The notes under the pieces: model-generated
What the model was told of the DNA's origin: nothing
Seen by the model: the letters and a program-made list of their open reading frames with translations, nothing else
Database searches by the model: none
Part shown: positions 15,991-25,185 of the stretch, one piece after another
How positions within the stretch are numbered: position 1 is the first letter of the stretch
Layout: each line of letters begins with the position of its first letter
Translations under genes and position numbers: made by a program
DNA from: Deltaproteobacteria bacterium
GTDB taxonomy: Bacteria; Desulfobacterota; Desulfobacteria; Desulfobacterales; Desulfatirhabdiaceae
Reading direction: 5' to 3'
NCBI GenBank assembly: GCA_016219185.1
Contig: JACRBZ010000110.1
Coordinates: 30,401 to 94,400, forward strand
DNA length: 64,000 nt

Positions 15991-17190
15991 TCAATGACCG
16001 TGGCTTCGGGAAAATCCGCCCGATACGGCCACCTGTTCTCCGGCCTCTTTTTTCACATTCACCGCCATTTTCAGCAAGATCGTAAGGCACAACAAACCAA
16101 TAGCGTAAACGCCGGTGGAAATCATCAGTTCCGGCAGCGTCGGCGCATACTCCGTTATCCTGTGGAGGGGAGATGGAATGAATCCTCCTGAAACCAGGCC
16201 CAATCCCTTATCGATCCAGGTCCCGAAAAACAGCATCAGGCAGGCAATCCCCAGCAGGACGTGATTGCGCTTGACCGATGGAATGACAAGCAATACTCCC
16301 GATGTTCCCATGAGAACCAGAGACATGCGCATCCAGAAAACCAGGCCTTGTTTTCCGTCCAATCCCTGATAGAGGTAGATAAAATGGGAAGTGTGCTCCG
16401 GGATTCCGGAGTAAAATGCCACGAATACCTCACAGGCCAGAAAAAAAAGGTTGGCGAGCATCCCGTACATGACAATGACAGCCAATGATTCTATCGCTTT
16501 TTTGCCGGCATCGAAGCCGGTCGCTTTTTTCAACAACAGACACAGCAGAATCAGCAATGCCGGACCCGATGCAAATGCCGAAGCCAGAAACCGCGGGGCC
16601 AGTATCGCGGTCAGCCAGAAACCCCTTCCGGGCAGGCCGCAATACAAAAATGCCGTGACCGTATGAATGGCAAAAGCCCAGGGGATGGACAGATAAATCA
16701 GGGGTTTGGCCCAGGCAGGAGGCCGAACCGCATTTCGCTCCGCCTCCAGAACATTCCAGCCCACAATGAGGTTGAGCGTAAGATAGCCGATCAGCACGAT
16801 TCCGTCCCAGAAAATGATGGAATTGGGGGTTGGGTACAGAAAAATATTCAGGGCTCTTGCCGGTTGCCCCAGATCGACAAAGAGAAAGAGCAGGCACATG
16901 CAGATAGCGGATACCGCGACAAACTCACCCAGAATCGTGATTTTTGCAAACGCTTTGTAATCATGAAGATAATAAGGCAAAACCAGCATGACGGCAGATG
17001 CGGCCACGCCGACCAGAAACGTCAGTTGCGCCACATAAAAACCCCAGGAAACATCCCGAGACAATCCGGTAATTCCCAGTCCGAATTCCAGTTGCCGGGA
17101 AAATACTCCGGCCCCGACACCGATCACGATCACCAGAAAAGCGATCCAGTTCCAATACCGTCTATTCCCCCTTAACGCCAGTTCAAGCAT
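15991..17190 (-). CDS. dsrP: NrfD/PsrC-family membrane subunit, DsrP-like
   Basis: This is a 399-residue protein with about ten hydrophobic helices of the NrfD family. The segments LGITGLSRDVSWGFYVAQLT, FVDLGQPARALNIFLYPTPN and GTWIDKGLGLVSGGFIPSP strongly recall DsrP, the quinone-interacting subunit of the DsrMKJOP complex that carries electrons toward sulfite reduction. It acts in the cytoplasmic membrane. dsrP normally ends the dsrMKJOP operon; here it is alone, 67 bases upstream of the Fe-S/LuxR regulator and with no DsrO or DsrK beside it. It may serve a different partner or be a paralog. Other NrfD proteins (QrcD, HmcC) fit less well. Confidence 0.8.
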   Translation of the reverse strand: MLELALRGNRRYWNWIAFLVIVIGVGAGVFSRQLEFGLGITGLSRDVSWGFYVAQLTFLVGVAASAVMLVLPYYLHDYKAFAKITILGEFVAVSAICMCLLFLFVDLGQPARALNIFLYPTPNSIIFWDGIVLIGYLTLNLIVGWNVLEAERNAVRPPAWAKPLIYLSIPWAFAIHTVTAFLYCGLPGRGFWLTAILAPRFLASAFASGPALLILLCLLLKKATGFDAGKKAIESLAVIVMYGMLANLFFLACEVFVAFYSGIPEHTSHFIYLYQGLDGKQGLVFWMRMSLVLMGTSGVLLVIPSVKRNHVLLGIACLMLFFGTWIDKGLGLVSGGFIPSPLHRITEYAPTLPELMISTGVYAIGLLCLTILLKMAVNVKKEAGEQVAVSGGFSRSHGH

Positions 17191-17352
17191 GTTTCCTCCT
17201 TGTTTCAGCAGTAGTTAAATCAATTTACCAAACCTTTCTTTTTCCCATTTCCGGGGCAAAGTGAGGTTTCAACAGGTTCTTTCGATTGTTTCGTGCATAA
17301 CGAATCGACGGAACCTCTCATTCCGGAAAAAATGATTTATACGCTGCTTGAA

Positions 17353-20300
17353 TTAATGAGGAATTAATCGGGAATACAGTTTATTGACATCCGGACCGGG
17401 CAAACACCCCAGTTCCGATGCGAGAATGGTGTGACAACGGTTGAAAGCCCACTTGACCCGGGATGTCTCACCCAGGCAGGCATGGCATCGCAGGATGGCG
17501 CAATGGATCGGCTCCGCGCAGGAATCGATGGTCAGATATTTTTCGGCGTATTGAATGCAGTCGGTCCATTGCCCGTTCTGCTCGTACAGGCGGATGATCC
17601 GGGACAGCACATGAAGATACCGGTTTTTCAGTCTCTCGCGGTCATCGGCAAGTCCATCCTCAAAGGGATTTTCTTCGAACAACGTGCCGGTGTAAAGCGA
17701 CTCCGCTGTCAAATACCGGCTCAGGGCTTCGGCCTCATTCTGTTTGGAAATCCGGTCCGCCCGGTCAACTTCAGTTAAAAATTCCCTGAAATCAATGCTG
17801 CCTTCATTTCCGATTTCCAGCCGGTATGCATCTTTTTGCCTCAGAATATAGGCCGAGGACATGCCGCGTTTCAAATCGGGTTCCAGCACCTTTCGCAGGC
17901 CGCTCAAGGCCACGTGAAAGCGATTTCGGGTAATTTCGGGATCCATGTCCGGCCATAACCATTCAAGCAGAACATCCTTGAGAAGGAACCCCTTATCGAT
18001 TCTGAGGGCCAGGAACTTGAACAGTCGGGTGGCTGCAAGGCTTTGCCATCTTTCCGGAGGAATGTTCCGGCTTCCCACGCACACTTCAAAAGGGCCAAGG
18101 CAGCGGATGAACAGCGGCTCCGGTGCATCGTTCGGCACAATGGATGCCAGCTTCTCCACGGATTGCCGCATCCGGCTGTCCGATCCCGGTTTGATGGCAG
18201 TCAGGATGCATTTTGACCGGGCGCCAGCCTGTCTGAATACCTGCTCGATGGTTTCAGTCATGATTCCCATTCGGTGGCAGGTTAACAGAATGGGCGCCAG
18301 CCAGGAAAATTCCTGTGTCAACCATGCCTGATATTGATTTTTCCAGGCCAGTATCAGTGCAGGCTCCAGCGCTGCCGCGGCCTGTTCGGCATTGTTTTGA
18401 ATCGCAAAAATTCGTGCCGCCAAGAGATGCCACTGAAACCGGTGAAATTCGGAAACATCAAATTCGTGCGCATTCAGCATCTGAAAAGCCGCTTCCAATT
18501 TTCCCCGACTCACCAAAAGCTCGGCTGATCGCAGCATCAGGGCATTTTGAATCACCATCAGATCCAGCCCGTCAATTACCCGCAAACCGGTCCGGAACAT
18601 GTTTTCCGTCAGATCCGGCTTCCCGATACGATGGTAAATAAGTCCCAGAAGTTCATAGACTGTGGCCCGCCCCCAGGGGTTCCCATGATCCTTGAAAATG
18701 GAAAGGGATGCCTCGGCATCCCGAAACGCGGCCTGCAGGTCTCCGGTTCCAAAACGGTTCAGGGCCCTGGCATATAAAAGCCAGGCATATTGATGATCCT
18801 GAATCCCGACTCGGATTGCCAGGGCAATTCCTTTTTCGGCATGTTCCAGTCCCTTCAAAGGGCTGGACCGGTAAAACGACGTCAGAGCTGCTTGAAAATG
18901 CGTCAGGGGCAAAAAAGGTTCCAGGCCCAATTCCGTAAATGCGGTCAATGCCGCTTCGTTCAGGGCATGGGATTTTTCGAAATTCCCCGAACCATGGAAC
19001 CGGTTGCTGTAGCAAAGCTTCAACCAGGCCGTAAAAAGCGATTTTTCCGTTTTACCCCATTGCGATCGGGACATCATCGCATCGTCATAATATTGATCCG
19101 CCGCTTCGGGCTGCCCCAGAATCGATGAAAACAGAATCAGATACCCGGCCACCTCCACCGGAAAAAACGGATCCGGATGTTTCACGATCTGAAGTGCTTT
19201 CATCCGCTGCAGCGCGGCCTTCACGTCTCCGGTCAGATAATAATGAAAGCCGAGGTCCTTCATACAATTGGCCACGCCAATCCGATTGTCATCGACCTGA
19301 TATCGCCGCAGGCCGCGTTGAAATCCCGCGATGGCATCCCGGATCTCCCCTTTTAACGAGGCAAACCTGGCCCGGACATACAGAAGATCGGCGTCTTCAG
19401 CAATCATGGTTTCCGGAAACCGGTCAATGGCATCCGATAAAACGGAAAGCGGGCAGCTCATGATATCCGTAAACACCAGGTTCACGATGATCCGGCGGAC
19501 ATCATCCCAATACAATCCTTCCAGAAAGTGATGCAGCGCACCCGGGATATCTCTTTGTTTTTCCATGAATATCCCGATTTTCCGATGTCGCGAGCGAATC
19601 TCTTCCCCGCCGAAACACTTCTCCAGTCTCTTTCGAAGAAAATCCCTCAGAAGATGATGATACTGAAAAAAAGTCCCTCCCTCTCCGCAGGGAAAGGTCA
19701 AGAGATGATTCCTGCAAAGGGTGTCCAGCATTTCACGGGAATCTTTCCGGTCGAAAAGCGCATCACACACTTTGGAATCCATCCGGGCCAAAAGCGAGGT
19801 CTCCATCATGAAAATCTTCATGTCATCCGGCTGATGTTGTATGATATTTTCATCCAGATACGGATCGATGAGTGTTTTTGACCTTCTGATATCAAACAGG
19901 GCATCATCCGGGGCATCCGAAAGTTTTCCTTTCAAGGCATTTTGAATCAGAATGAGGCCTGACACCCATCCACCGGATTTTTGGTGGATTTTTTCAATTC
20001 TTTCATCCGGGACGTTCATCCGAAGCAGGTCGTTGAAAAGCCGTCCGATTTCATCAATTCGAAATGACAGCTCATCCTCCCCGATATCAATCACCTCCCG
20101 CATGGCGCGATACCGGGCAATTTTCAGGGCTGGATCGGTTCGACCGATAATCACCAGATGAAGATGCGACGGCATTCGATTCAGAATAAATTCGATCAGT
20201 TCGCATATATCCGGAGCGCCCTGAATCTGGTGATAATCATCCAGAACAAGGACCATATCATGCAGGACATGGCTTTCAATTTCAGCCAGAAATTCCAGCA

Positions 20301-20646
20301 GCAGCAAATCCCGGTTTCGCCGGGATCCGGGAGGCATGAAAAGCTTATGTGTCAGATTTTTTCCGAAATCCGGATATCTCTGACGGACAGCAGCAATGAG
20401 GCATCTGATAAACATTGCCGGATCGGTGTCAAATTCGTCCAGAGAATACCAGACTGCATCAATTGCCATTACCCGTAGAGCCTGAGCAACCAGGGTGGTT
20501 TTCCCGTATCCGGCGCCGGCGGTGATCAGGGATAGTTTCTTTTTTGGTATTTCTTGAAGAATATTAATGAGTCGTTGGCGATTGAGTGTTCCGCGGGCAT
20601 TTGGAATGCTGAACTTGATGTTCAAAATGGCTGGTTTCGAATTCAT
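17353..20646 (-). CDS. Large MalT/SARP-like ATP-dependent transcriptional regulator
   Basis: A 1097-residue protein. The N-terminal STAND-type NTPase has Walker A GAGYGKTT at 44-51 and Walker B LVLDDYH near 135. A middle region (about 350-800) is made of TPR-like helices. The C-terminus has an OmpR-like winged helix (CLGPFEVCVG, then RLFKFLALRIDKG and LLEWLWPDMDPE) and a bacterial transcriptional activator domain ending near ELGCLPGPDVNKLY. Such proteins switch on genes when an inducer binds the repeats. This one differs from MalT in having the SARP-type DNA-binding end instead of a LuxR end. It lies between dsrP and murI, which suggests nearby respiratory genes as targets, but no site was found. 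Confidence 0.85.
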   Translation of the reverse strand: MNSKPAILNIKFSIPNARGTLNRQRLINILQEIPKKKLSLITAGAGYGKTTLVAQALRVMAIDAVWYSLDEFDTDPAMFIRCLIAAVRQRYPDFGKNLTHKLFMPPGSRRNRDLLLLEFLAEIESHVLHDMVLVLDDYHQIQGAPDICELIEFILNRMPSHLHLVIIGRTDPALKIARYRAMREVIDIGEDELSFRIDEIGRLFNDLLRMNVPDERIEKIHQKSGGWVSGLILIQNALKGKLSDAPDDALFDIRRSKTLIDPYLDENIIQHQPDDMKIFMMETSLLARMDSKVCDALFDRKDSREMLDTLCRNHLLTFPCGEGGTFFQYHHLLRDFLRKRLEKCFGGEEIRSRHRKIGIFMEKQRDIPGALHHFLEGLYWDDVRRIIVNLVFTDIMSCPLSVLSDAIDRFPETMIAEDADLLYVRARFASLKGEIRDAIAGFQRGLRRYQVDDNRIGVANCMKDLGFHYYLTGDVKAALQRMKALQIVKHPDPFFPVEVAGYLILFSSILGQPEAADQYYDDAMMSRSQWGKTEKSLFTAWLKLCYSNRFHGSGNFEKSHALNEAALTAFTELGLEPFLPLTHFQAALTSFYRSSPLKGLEHAEKGIALAIRVGIQDHQYAWLLYARALNRFGTGDLQAAFRDAEASLSIFKDHGNPWGRATVYELLGLIYHRIGKPDLTENMFRTGLRVIDGLDLMVIQNALMLRSAELLVSRGKLEAAFQMLNAHEFDVSEFHRFQWHLLAARIFAIQNNAEQAAAALEPALILAWKNQYQAWLTQEFSWLAPILLTCHRMGIMTETIEQVFRQAGARSKCILTAIKPGSDSRMRQSVEKLASIVPNDAPEPLFIRCLGPFEVCVGSRNIPPERWQSLAATRLFKFLALRIDKGFLLKDVLLEWLWPDMDPEITRNRFHVALSGLRKVLEPDLKRGMSSAYILRQKDAYRLEIGNEGSIDFREFLTEVDRADRISKQNEAEALSRYLTAESLYTGTLFEENPFEDGLADDRERLKNRYLHVLSRIIRLYEQNGQWTDCIQYAEKYLTIDSCAEPIHCAILRCHACLGETSRVKWAFNRCHTILASELGCLPGPDVNKLYSRLIPH

Positions 20647-20854
20647 GGATATGGGATAATTAAAGCAACCTGTTTATAGCAAACACAGTTTGCGGTATTT
20701 ATTGATATGCTGAAAAAAAGCGTTTCATTCAGGCACCCATGTTACACGTCAAGTTGCATCGGTGATATCCCCGCGCTTCGGCAACCTTCTTAAGAATAGC
20801 GACGCGAGGTTTCGCATCGAGCGTTTCCAGTTTGGCAACGGCGGCCTGGAGGGG

Positions 20855-21652
20855 TCAACCGGGTCTATCCGTAATGCTGCCATTGCCATCCTCGATCTTT
20901 CGAAGCAATAGCAGATACCGTTCCATCGTGTAATCATCCATAACCCGCTTGCCGGATCGATAGTATTCCACGTGGCCGTTTCCTTCATGAATCCTTCCCA
21001 TGGATGCCAGCATGTTTTTCAGGTTTTGAACCGTTCCTTTGTTCCCATCGATGATGGCCGTTCCTTTTGGAAAAATTTCGCGAATATGATTTTTAAAAAA
21101 AGGGAAATGGGTGCACCCGAGAACCACGGCACCGTATCGGTTCAGGTCATAATCCTTTAAACGTTCTTTCAGATAGGACAGGATGACGACCCGGTCGAAC
21201 TGATAGGCTTCCGCAAAGGTAACCAGCTCCTGCAGGGGAAGATAATCGACCTTATTATGGATATCGACCTGATTCAGAAGGCCGATGAATTTGGATTCGC
21301 AAAGTGTCATGGGAGTTGCAAATACCAGCACCCGTTTACCATCAACGGATTTCACCGCCGGTTTAACCGCCGGTTCCATGCCGATGATCGGAAATTCGTA
21401 TTTCAGGCGAATATCCTGAATGGCAACGCTGGTCGCCGTGTTGCAGGCAACGACAAGGGCCTTGATATCCATTCCGGCCAGAAAGTCGACAGCCTCAAAA
21501 ACACAGCACCGGATCTCTTCCCGGGACTTATTGCCATAGGGAACATTGGCATCGTCCGCATAGTAAAGATAATCCTCGCGCGGCAACCTGCGAAGTGCTT
21601 CATGCAGAACGCTCAAGCCGCCAATGCCCGAATCAAAGAATCCAATTCGCAT
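20855..21652 (-). CDS. murI: Glutamate racemase
   Basis: MurI converts L-glutamate to D-glutamate for peptidoglycan in the cytoplasm. The 265-residue protein has the family signatures FFDSGIGGLSV (residues 5-15), ACNTATS with catalytic Cys70, and GCTHFPFF with catalytic Cys180. I used the ATG at 21652, where the conserved MRIGFFDSG begins; a GTG two codons earlier is possible and neither has a strong ribosome site. It is divergent from the nuo operon, separated by about 260 bases that hold the nuo promoter candidate. Confidence 0.95.
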   Translation of the reverse strand: MRIGFFDSGIGGLSVLHEALRRLPREDYLYYADDANVPYGNKSREEIRCCVFEAVDFLAGMDIKALVVACNTATSVAIQDIRLKYEFPIIGMEPAVKPAVKSVDGKRVLVFATPMTLCESKFIGLLNQVDIHNKVDYLPLQELVTFAEAYQFDRVVILSYLKERLKDYDLNRYGAVVLGCTHFPFFKNHIREIFPKGTAIIDGNKGTVQNLKNMLASMGRIHEGNGHVEYYRSGKRVMDDYTMERYLLLLRKIEDGNGSITDRPG

Positions 21653-21827
21653 ATTCACTCAACTCAGCGTCTTTGCGCCGGTCAACTTTCAGGTTTCGTT
21701 ATGGAACATCAGTTACGTGCGCAAGTTTATTGAAAGAAACACACGGGGTCAAGGGAAAACCTCACGGCGGTTGCTGAAATCCGGCCATTTCAATCCAAGC
21801 GGCCGATGGCGCTGGTCAATGTAGGTA

Positions 21828-21856
21828 TTGACAAGTTTTTTTTAACATAATACATA
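21828..21856 (+). promoter_or_regulatory. Candidate sigma-70 type promoter for the nuo operon
   Basis: A perfect -35 TTGACA (21828-21833) is followed after 17 bases by TACATA (21851-21856), about 65 bases upstream of the nuoA start. AGGAGG at 21860-21865 with a GTG ten bases later opens only a four-codon frame, so it may be a leader mini-frame or chance. Confidence 0.5.
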
Positions 21857-21920
21857 CCCAGGAGGTCTTTTATCTGTGCCAGATGATTAACGCCCAAAAT
21901 GGATTTCAGGAAAAGAGAGA

Positions 21921-22355
21921 ATGCAACCCGCAATTACTGCAGCCACCCTATCGCCCTGGGAGCCAGACCTTCTGGCCATGTTGACATATGGCGCGATGGT
22001 GCTGGCCCTGATGGCGCTTCTACTCTTCTTCTGCGCCTTCCTTGGCGAAAAAAAAAGCGACCCGGAGAAAGCGCGGGCTTATGAGAGCGGGGTCATCCCG
22101 ACCGGACTTGCCCTGCTGCGTTCACCGGCGGCGTTTTACCTGGTGGCTGTTTTCTTTCTCATTTTCGATGTAGAGGCCGCCTTTATTTTTTCCTGGGCCG
22201 TTTCCTTTTACGGTCTGGGATGGGCGGGCTGGATACAAATGACGTTTTTCATCGTACTGCTGCTCTTCGGGCTGCTCTATGTGTGGAAGAAGGGAGGACT
22301 GGAGTGGGGAACAACGGCATCACCGCCTTCCTGCAACAGCAAAACTTCCTGCTGA
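21921..22355 (+). CDS. nuoA: NADH-quinone oxidoreductase subunit A
   Basis: This is a small membrane subunit of respiratory complex I at the junction of the peripheral and membrane arms. The 144-residue protein has three hydrophobic helices and the typical YESGVIPTG loop, where a conserved acidic and glycine pattern normally binds near the quinone site, followed by FDVEAAFIFSWAV. AGAGAG just before the ATG is a modest ribosome site. The last 17 or so codons overlap the start of nuoBCD, so its C-terminal tail (after LEWG) is encoded by DNA shared in another frame. It is the first gene of the nuo operon. Confidence 0.94.
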   Translation: MQPAITAATLSPWEPDLLAMLTYGAMVLALMALLLFFCAFLGEKKSDPEKARAYESGVIPTGLALLRSPAAFYLVAVFFLIFDVEAAFIFSWAVSFYGLGWAGWIQMTFFIVLLLFGLLYVWKKGGLEWGTTASPPSCNSKTSC

Positions 22356-24703
22356 CCCGACTGGATGCGCTCATCAACTGGTCTCGCCAGTACAGCCTCT
22401 GGCCCATGTTCTTCGGGCTTTCCTGCTGTTTTATCGAAGAGGCAGCGGCATTCACTTCCCGTTACGATATCGCGCGATTCGGCGCCGAAGTCATGCGGGG
22501 CTCGCCCCGTCAGGCAGATCTTCTGATCATTTCCGGAACCGTCTTTAAAAAAATCGCTCCGGTGGTGCTGCGTCTCTACGAACAGATGGCCGAACCCAAG
22601 TGGGTGATTTCCATGGGATCCTGCGCAAATTCCGGCGGCATGTACGATGTTTACAGCGTGGTCCAGGGCGTGGACCAGATGCTGCCCGTGGATATTTATA
22701 TTCCCGGATGCCCACCCCGGCCCGAAGCGGTTTTGCATGCACTGATCCTGCTTCAGGAAAAGATCCGCACCGGCGAACGCCCGGCAAGATCCGTCTTGAA
22801 TCTGGGAGGCGGCAGCCAGGGCACGCAGAAACCCGTGCGGGTGGATGGCGTCAGTAAGAGCCGCGACCCCCGGGGAACCGGCTATGAAGGCCTGCCGATC
22901 CGCGGAACCGCCGCAACCCCGCCGCACTTCTGGCAGAATCGCACCGAGCTGATGTGGACCCCGCCGGCACGCCGCATCGAACTGACCTCCGTTGACCGGT
23001 CCCTGAAAGCCCAGCTTGTGGAAAGATTCAAGGACGCGGTGCAGGCGTCGGGCGATACATCGGACATGCTGACCCTCCAGGTGAATCCGGACCGGATTTT
23101 GGATGTCCTCGGTTTTCTGAAAAACGAGGCCAGTCCCCGTTTTCCTCGCATGGAAGACCTCACGGCCGTGGACGAATCGGCCCGCCGGGAAAAAAGCCCT
23201 TATCCGGACTTCACCCTGGTTTACCACCTGCTTTCCTTTGAGGGTCCCAGCCGGATCCGCGTGAAGACCCCCCTTTACGGACCCCATCCGGCTGCGCCCA
23301 CCCTCACCGATCTTTGGCCCGGCGCCAACTGGTATGAACGGGAAGTCTTTGACATGTTCGGCATTGATTTCAAGGGACACCCGAACCTGAGGCGCCTCAT
23401 CATGCCGCATGACTGGCAGGGCCATCCGCTTCTTAAAAATTATCCCGGAAGAGCCACGGAAATGCCCCCTTACACGCTGGCGGATGCCAAATTTCATCAG
23501 CCGCTGGATGCCGGGGTGTTTTTTTCCAGACCAAACGGAGAAGATGATCTGCTGCTGAACCTGGGACCGCATCACATCAGCACGCACGGCCTGATGCGGT
23601 TTGTTCTGGCGCTCGATGGCGAGAAAATCTCGGATCTCGACATGGACATCGGCTATCATCACCGGGGGGTTGAGAAAATCGGCGAACGCCAGTCCTGGCA
23701 CCAGTTCATTCCGTACACCGACCGGGTGGATTACATGAACGGATGCGCCAATAATCTTTCCTATCTCACGGCCGTTGAAACCCTTGCCGGCATCCGGGTC
23801 CCGGACCGGGCCCAGTGCATCCGGGTGATGCTGAGCGAATTCTTCCGGCTGAACAACCATCTGATCTGGTTTTCCACGTTGGCGCACGATCTGGGCGCCA
23901 TGACGCCCAATTTTTACACGTTCCGGGAACGCGAACAGATCATGGACATTGTGGAGCTTATCACCGGCGGCCGGCTGCATCCTTCGTGGTTTCGCATCGG
24001 CGGGGTGGCCGCGGATCTTCCGGATGGCTGGAAGCAAGCCGTTGACGCATTCGTTAAAATCTTTGCCGGCCGTATTAAGGAATATGAGTCGCTCATTACC
24101 CATAACCCGATTTTCAAGGCCCGCACCCGGGGCATCGGCCGCCTTTCCCTGCAGGACGCCATAGACTGGGGCGTGACCGGCCCCATGCTGCGTGCCAGCG
24201 GCATGGACTGGGACGTTCGCAAAAAATTCCCCTATTCCGGATACCAGAATTATGATTTCGATGTGCCGACAGCCAGCGAGGGCGACTGCTACGCCCGCTA
24301 CCGGGTCCGCGTCGAGGAAATGCGGCAGAGCCTTCGGATCATCCGCCAGGCCGCGGATCGGATGCCGGGCGGCCCATATGTCAGTGAAGACTGCCGATAC
24401 GGCGTTCCGCCGAAAGCCGCAACGCTGAAGGACATCGAAACCCTGATCCATCATTTCGTCCATACGACGCGCGGCCCCAAGATACCGTCCGGGGAAGCAT
24501 ATGCGGCCGTGGAATCCCCGCGCGGGGACCAGGGGTATTACGTGGTCAGCGACGGCGCAAGTTCCGCCTACCGGATGCGGATCCGGACCCCGGCCTTTGC
24601 CAATGTTCAGGCCATGCCGCTGATGGCACGGAGTGCTTCCATCTCCGATTTTGTGGCCATCATCGGTTCCGTGGATTACCTGCTGCCGGACATTGATCGA
24701 TAG
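22304..24703 (+). CDS. nuoBCD: Fused NADH-quinone oxidoreductase subunits B, C and D
   Basis: One chain of 799 residues carries NuoB (about 1-170), NuoC (about 215-400) and NuoD (about 415-799). NuoB holds the N2 [4Fe-4S] ligands (FGLSCCFIEE, GSCANSGG, PGCPPRPEA). NuoC shows YHLLSFEGPSRIRVKTPL and WYEREVFDMFGI. NuoD shows GPHHISTHGLMRFVLALDGE and the YHHRGVEK and GRLHPSWFRIGG quinone-site regions. I set the start at GTG 22304 because GGGAGG stands six bases upstream. This overlaps nuoA by 52 bases and suggests coupled translation. Together the three parts form the quinone-reducing Q module. NuoCD fusion is common; adding NuoB is less so. The gene ends with TAG. Confidence 0.93.
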   Translation: MGNNGITAFLQQQNFLLTRLDALINWSRQYSLWPMFFGLSCCFIEEAAAFTSRYDIARFGAEVMRGSPRQADLLIISGTVFKKIAPVVLRLYEQMAEPKWVISMGSCANSGGMYDVYSVVQGVDQMLPVDIYIPGCPPRPEAVLHALILLQEKIRTGERPARSVLNLGGGSQGTQKPVRVDGVSKSRDPRGTGYEGLPIRGTAATPPHFWQNRTELMWTPPARRIELTSVDRSLKAQLVERFKDAVQASGDTSDMLTLQVNPDRILDVLGFLKNEASPRFPRMEDLTAVDESARREKSPYPDFTLVYHLLSFEGPSRIRVKTPLYGPHPAAPTLTDLWPGANWYEREVFDMFGIDFKGHPNLRRLIMPHDWQGHPLLKNYPGRATEMPPYTLADAKFHQPLDAGVFFSRPNGEDDLLLNLGPHHISTHGLMRFVLALDGEKISDLDMDIGYHHRGVEKIGERQSWHQFIPYTDRVDYMNGCANNLSYLTAVETLAGIRVPDRAQCIRVMLSEFFRLNNHLIWFSTLAHDLGAMTPNFYTFREREQIMDIVELITGGRLHPSWFRIGGVAADLPDGWKQAVDAFVKIFAGRIKEYESLITHNPIFKARTRGIGRLSLQDAIDWGVTGPMLRASGMDWDVRKKFPYSGYQNYDFDVPTASEGDCYARYRVRVEEMRQSLRIIRQAADRMPGGPYVSEDCRYGVPPKAATLKDIETLIHHFVHTTRGPKIPSGEAYAAVESPRGDQGYYVVSDGASSAYRMRIRTPAFANVQAMPLMARSASISDFVAIIGSVDYLLPDIDR

Positions 24704-24717
24704 ATGAAAAGGCTGCC

Positions 24718-25185
24718 ATGATACCGGATGATCTCAAAGAAGCGCTGCAACGCAAAATCGCCGCAATCGACCACCCGCGGGAGCAGGCCATGGACGTTGT
24801 ATTTACGCTTCAGGACCGGTTCGGATATCTGAGCGACACGCTTCTGGAAGAGGCTGCAGCGCTTTTAGGAATGACGCCACTGGAAGTGGAAGAAATCGCC
24901 ACGTTCTATGAATTCATCTACCGCAGCCCCGTGGGCAAATACGTGATCCACGTTTGTGACGGTGTGGTGTGCTGGATGCAGGAATATCAGTCGGTTCTGG
25001 ATTACCTGCGCAAAAAGCTGAACATCGATTACGGGCAGACCACGGCGGACGGCCGTTTTACCCTGCTGCCCACCTGCTGCATCGGTTACTGCGACCGGGC
25101 TCCGGCCATGATGATCAATCGCAGGGTTTACGGAAAACTGACTCCGGAGCGAATTGACAAGATTCTTGAGGGGCTGGCAAAATGA
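24718..25185 (+). CDS. nuoE: NADH-quinone oxidoreductase subunit E
   Basis: NuoE is the 155-residue thioredoxin-like [2Fe-2S] subunit of the NADH-oxidising module. The N1a cluster ligands are in CDGVVCWMQ and TCCIGYCDRAP. The stretch GQTTADGRFTLLPTCC closely resembles the E. coli protein. It begins 14 bases after nuoBCD and its stop overlaps the nuoF ATG (ATGA), so translation is coupled with the subunit it binds. Confidence 0.95.
   Translation: MIPDDLKEALQRKIAAIDHPREQAMDVVFTLQDRFGYLSDTLLEEAAALLGMTPLEVEEIATFYEFIYRSPVGKYVIHVCDGVVCWMQEYQSVLDYLRKKLNIDYGQTTADGRFTLLPTCCIGYCDRAPAMMINRRVYGKLTPERIDKILEGLAK

Noticed and set aside
20750..20850. Possible small gene or gene end downstream of murI (AAVAKLETLDAKPRVAILKK on the minus strand)
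   Set aside because: The peptide looks helical and protein-like, but the frame has no start of its own and no family was recognised; it may be a relic.
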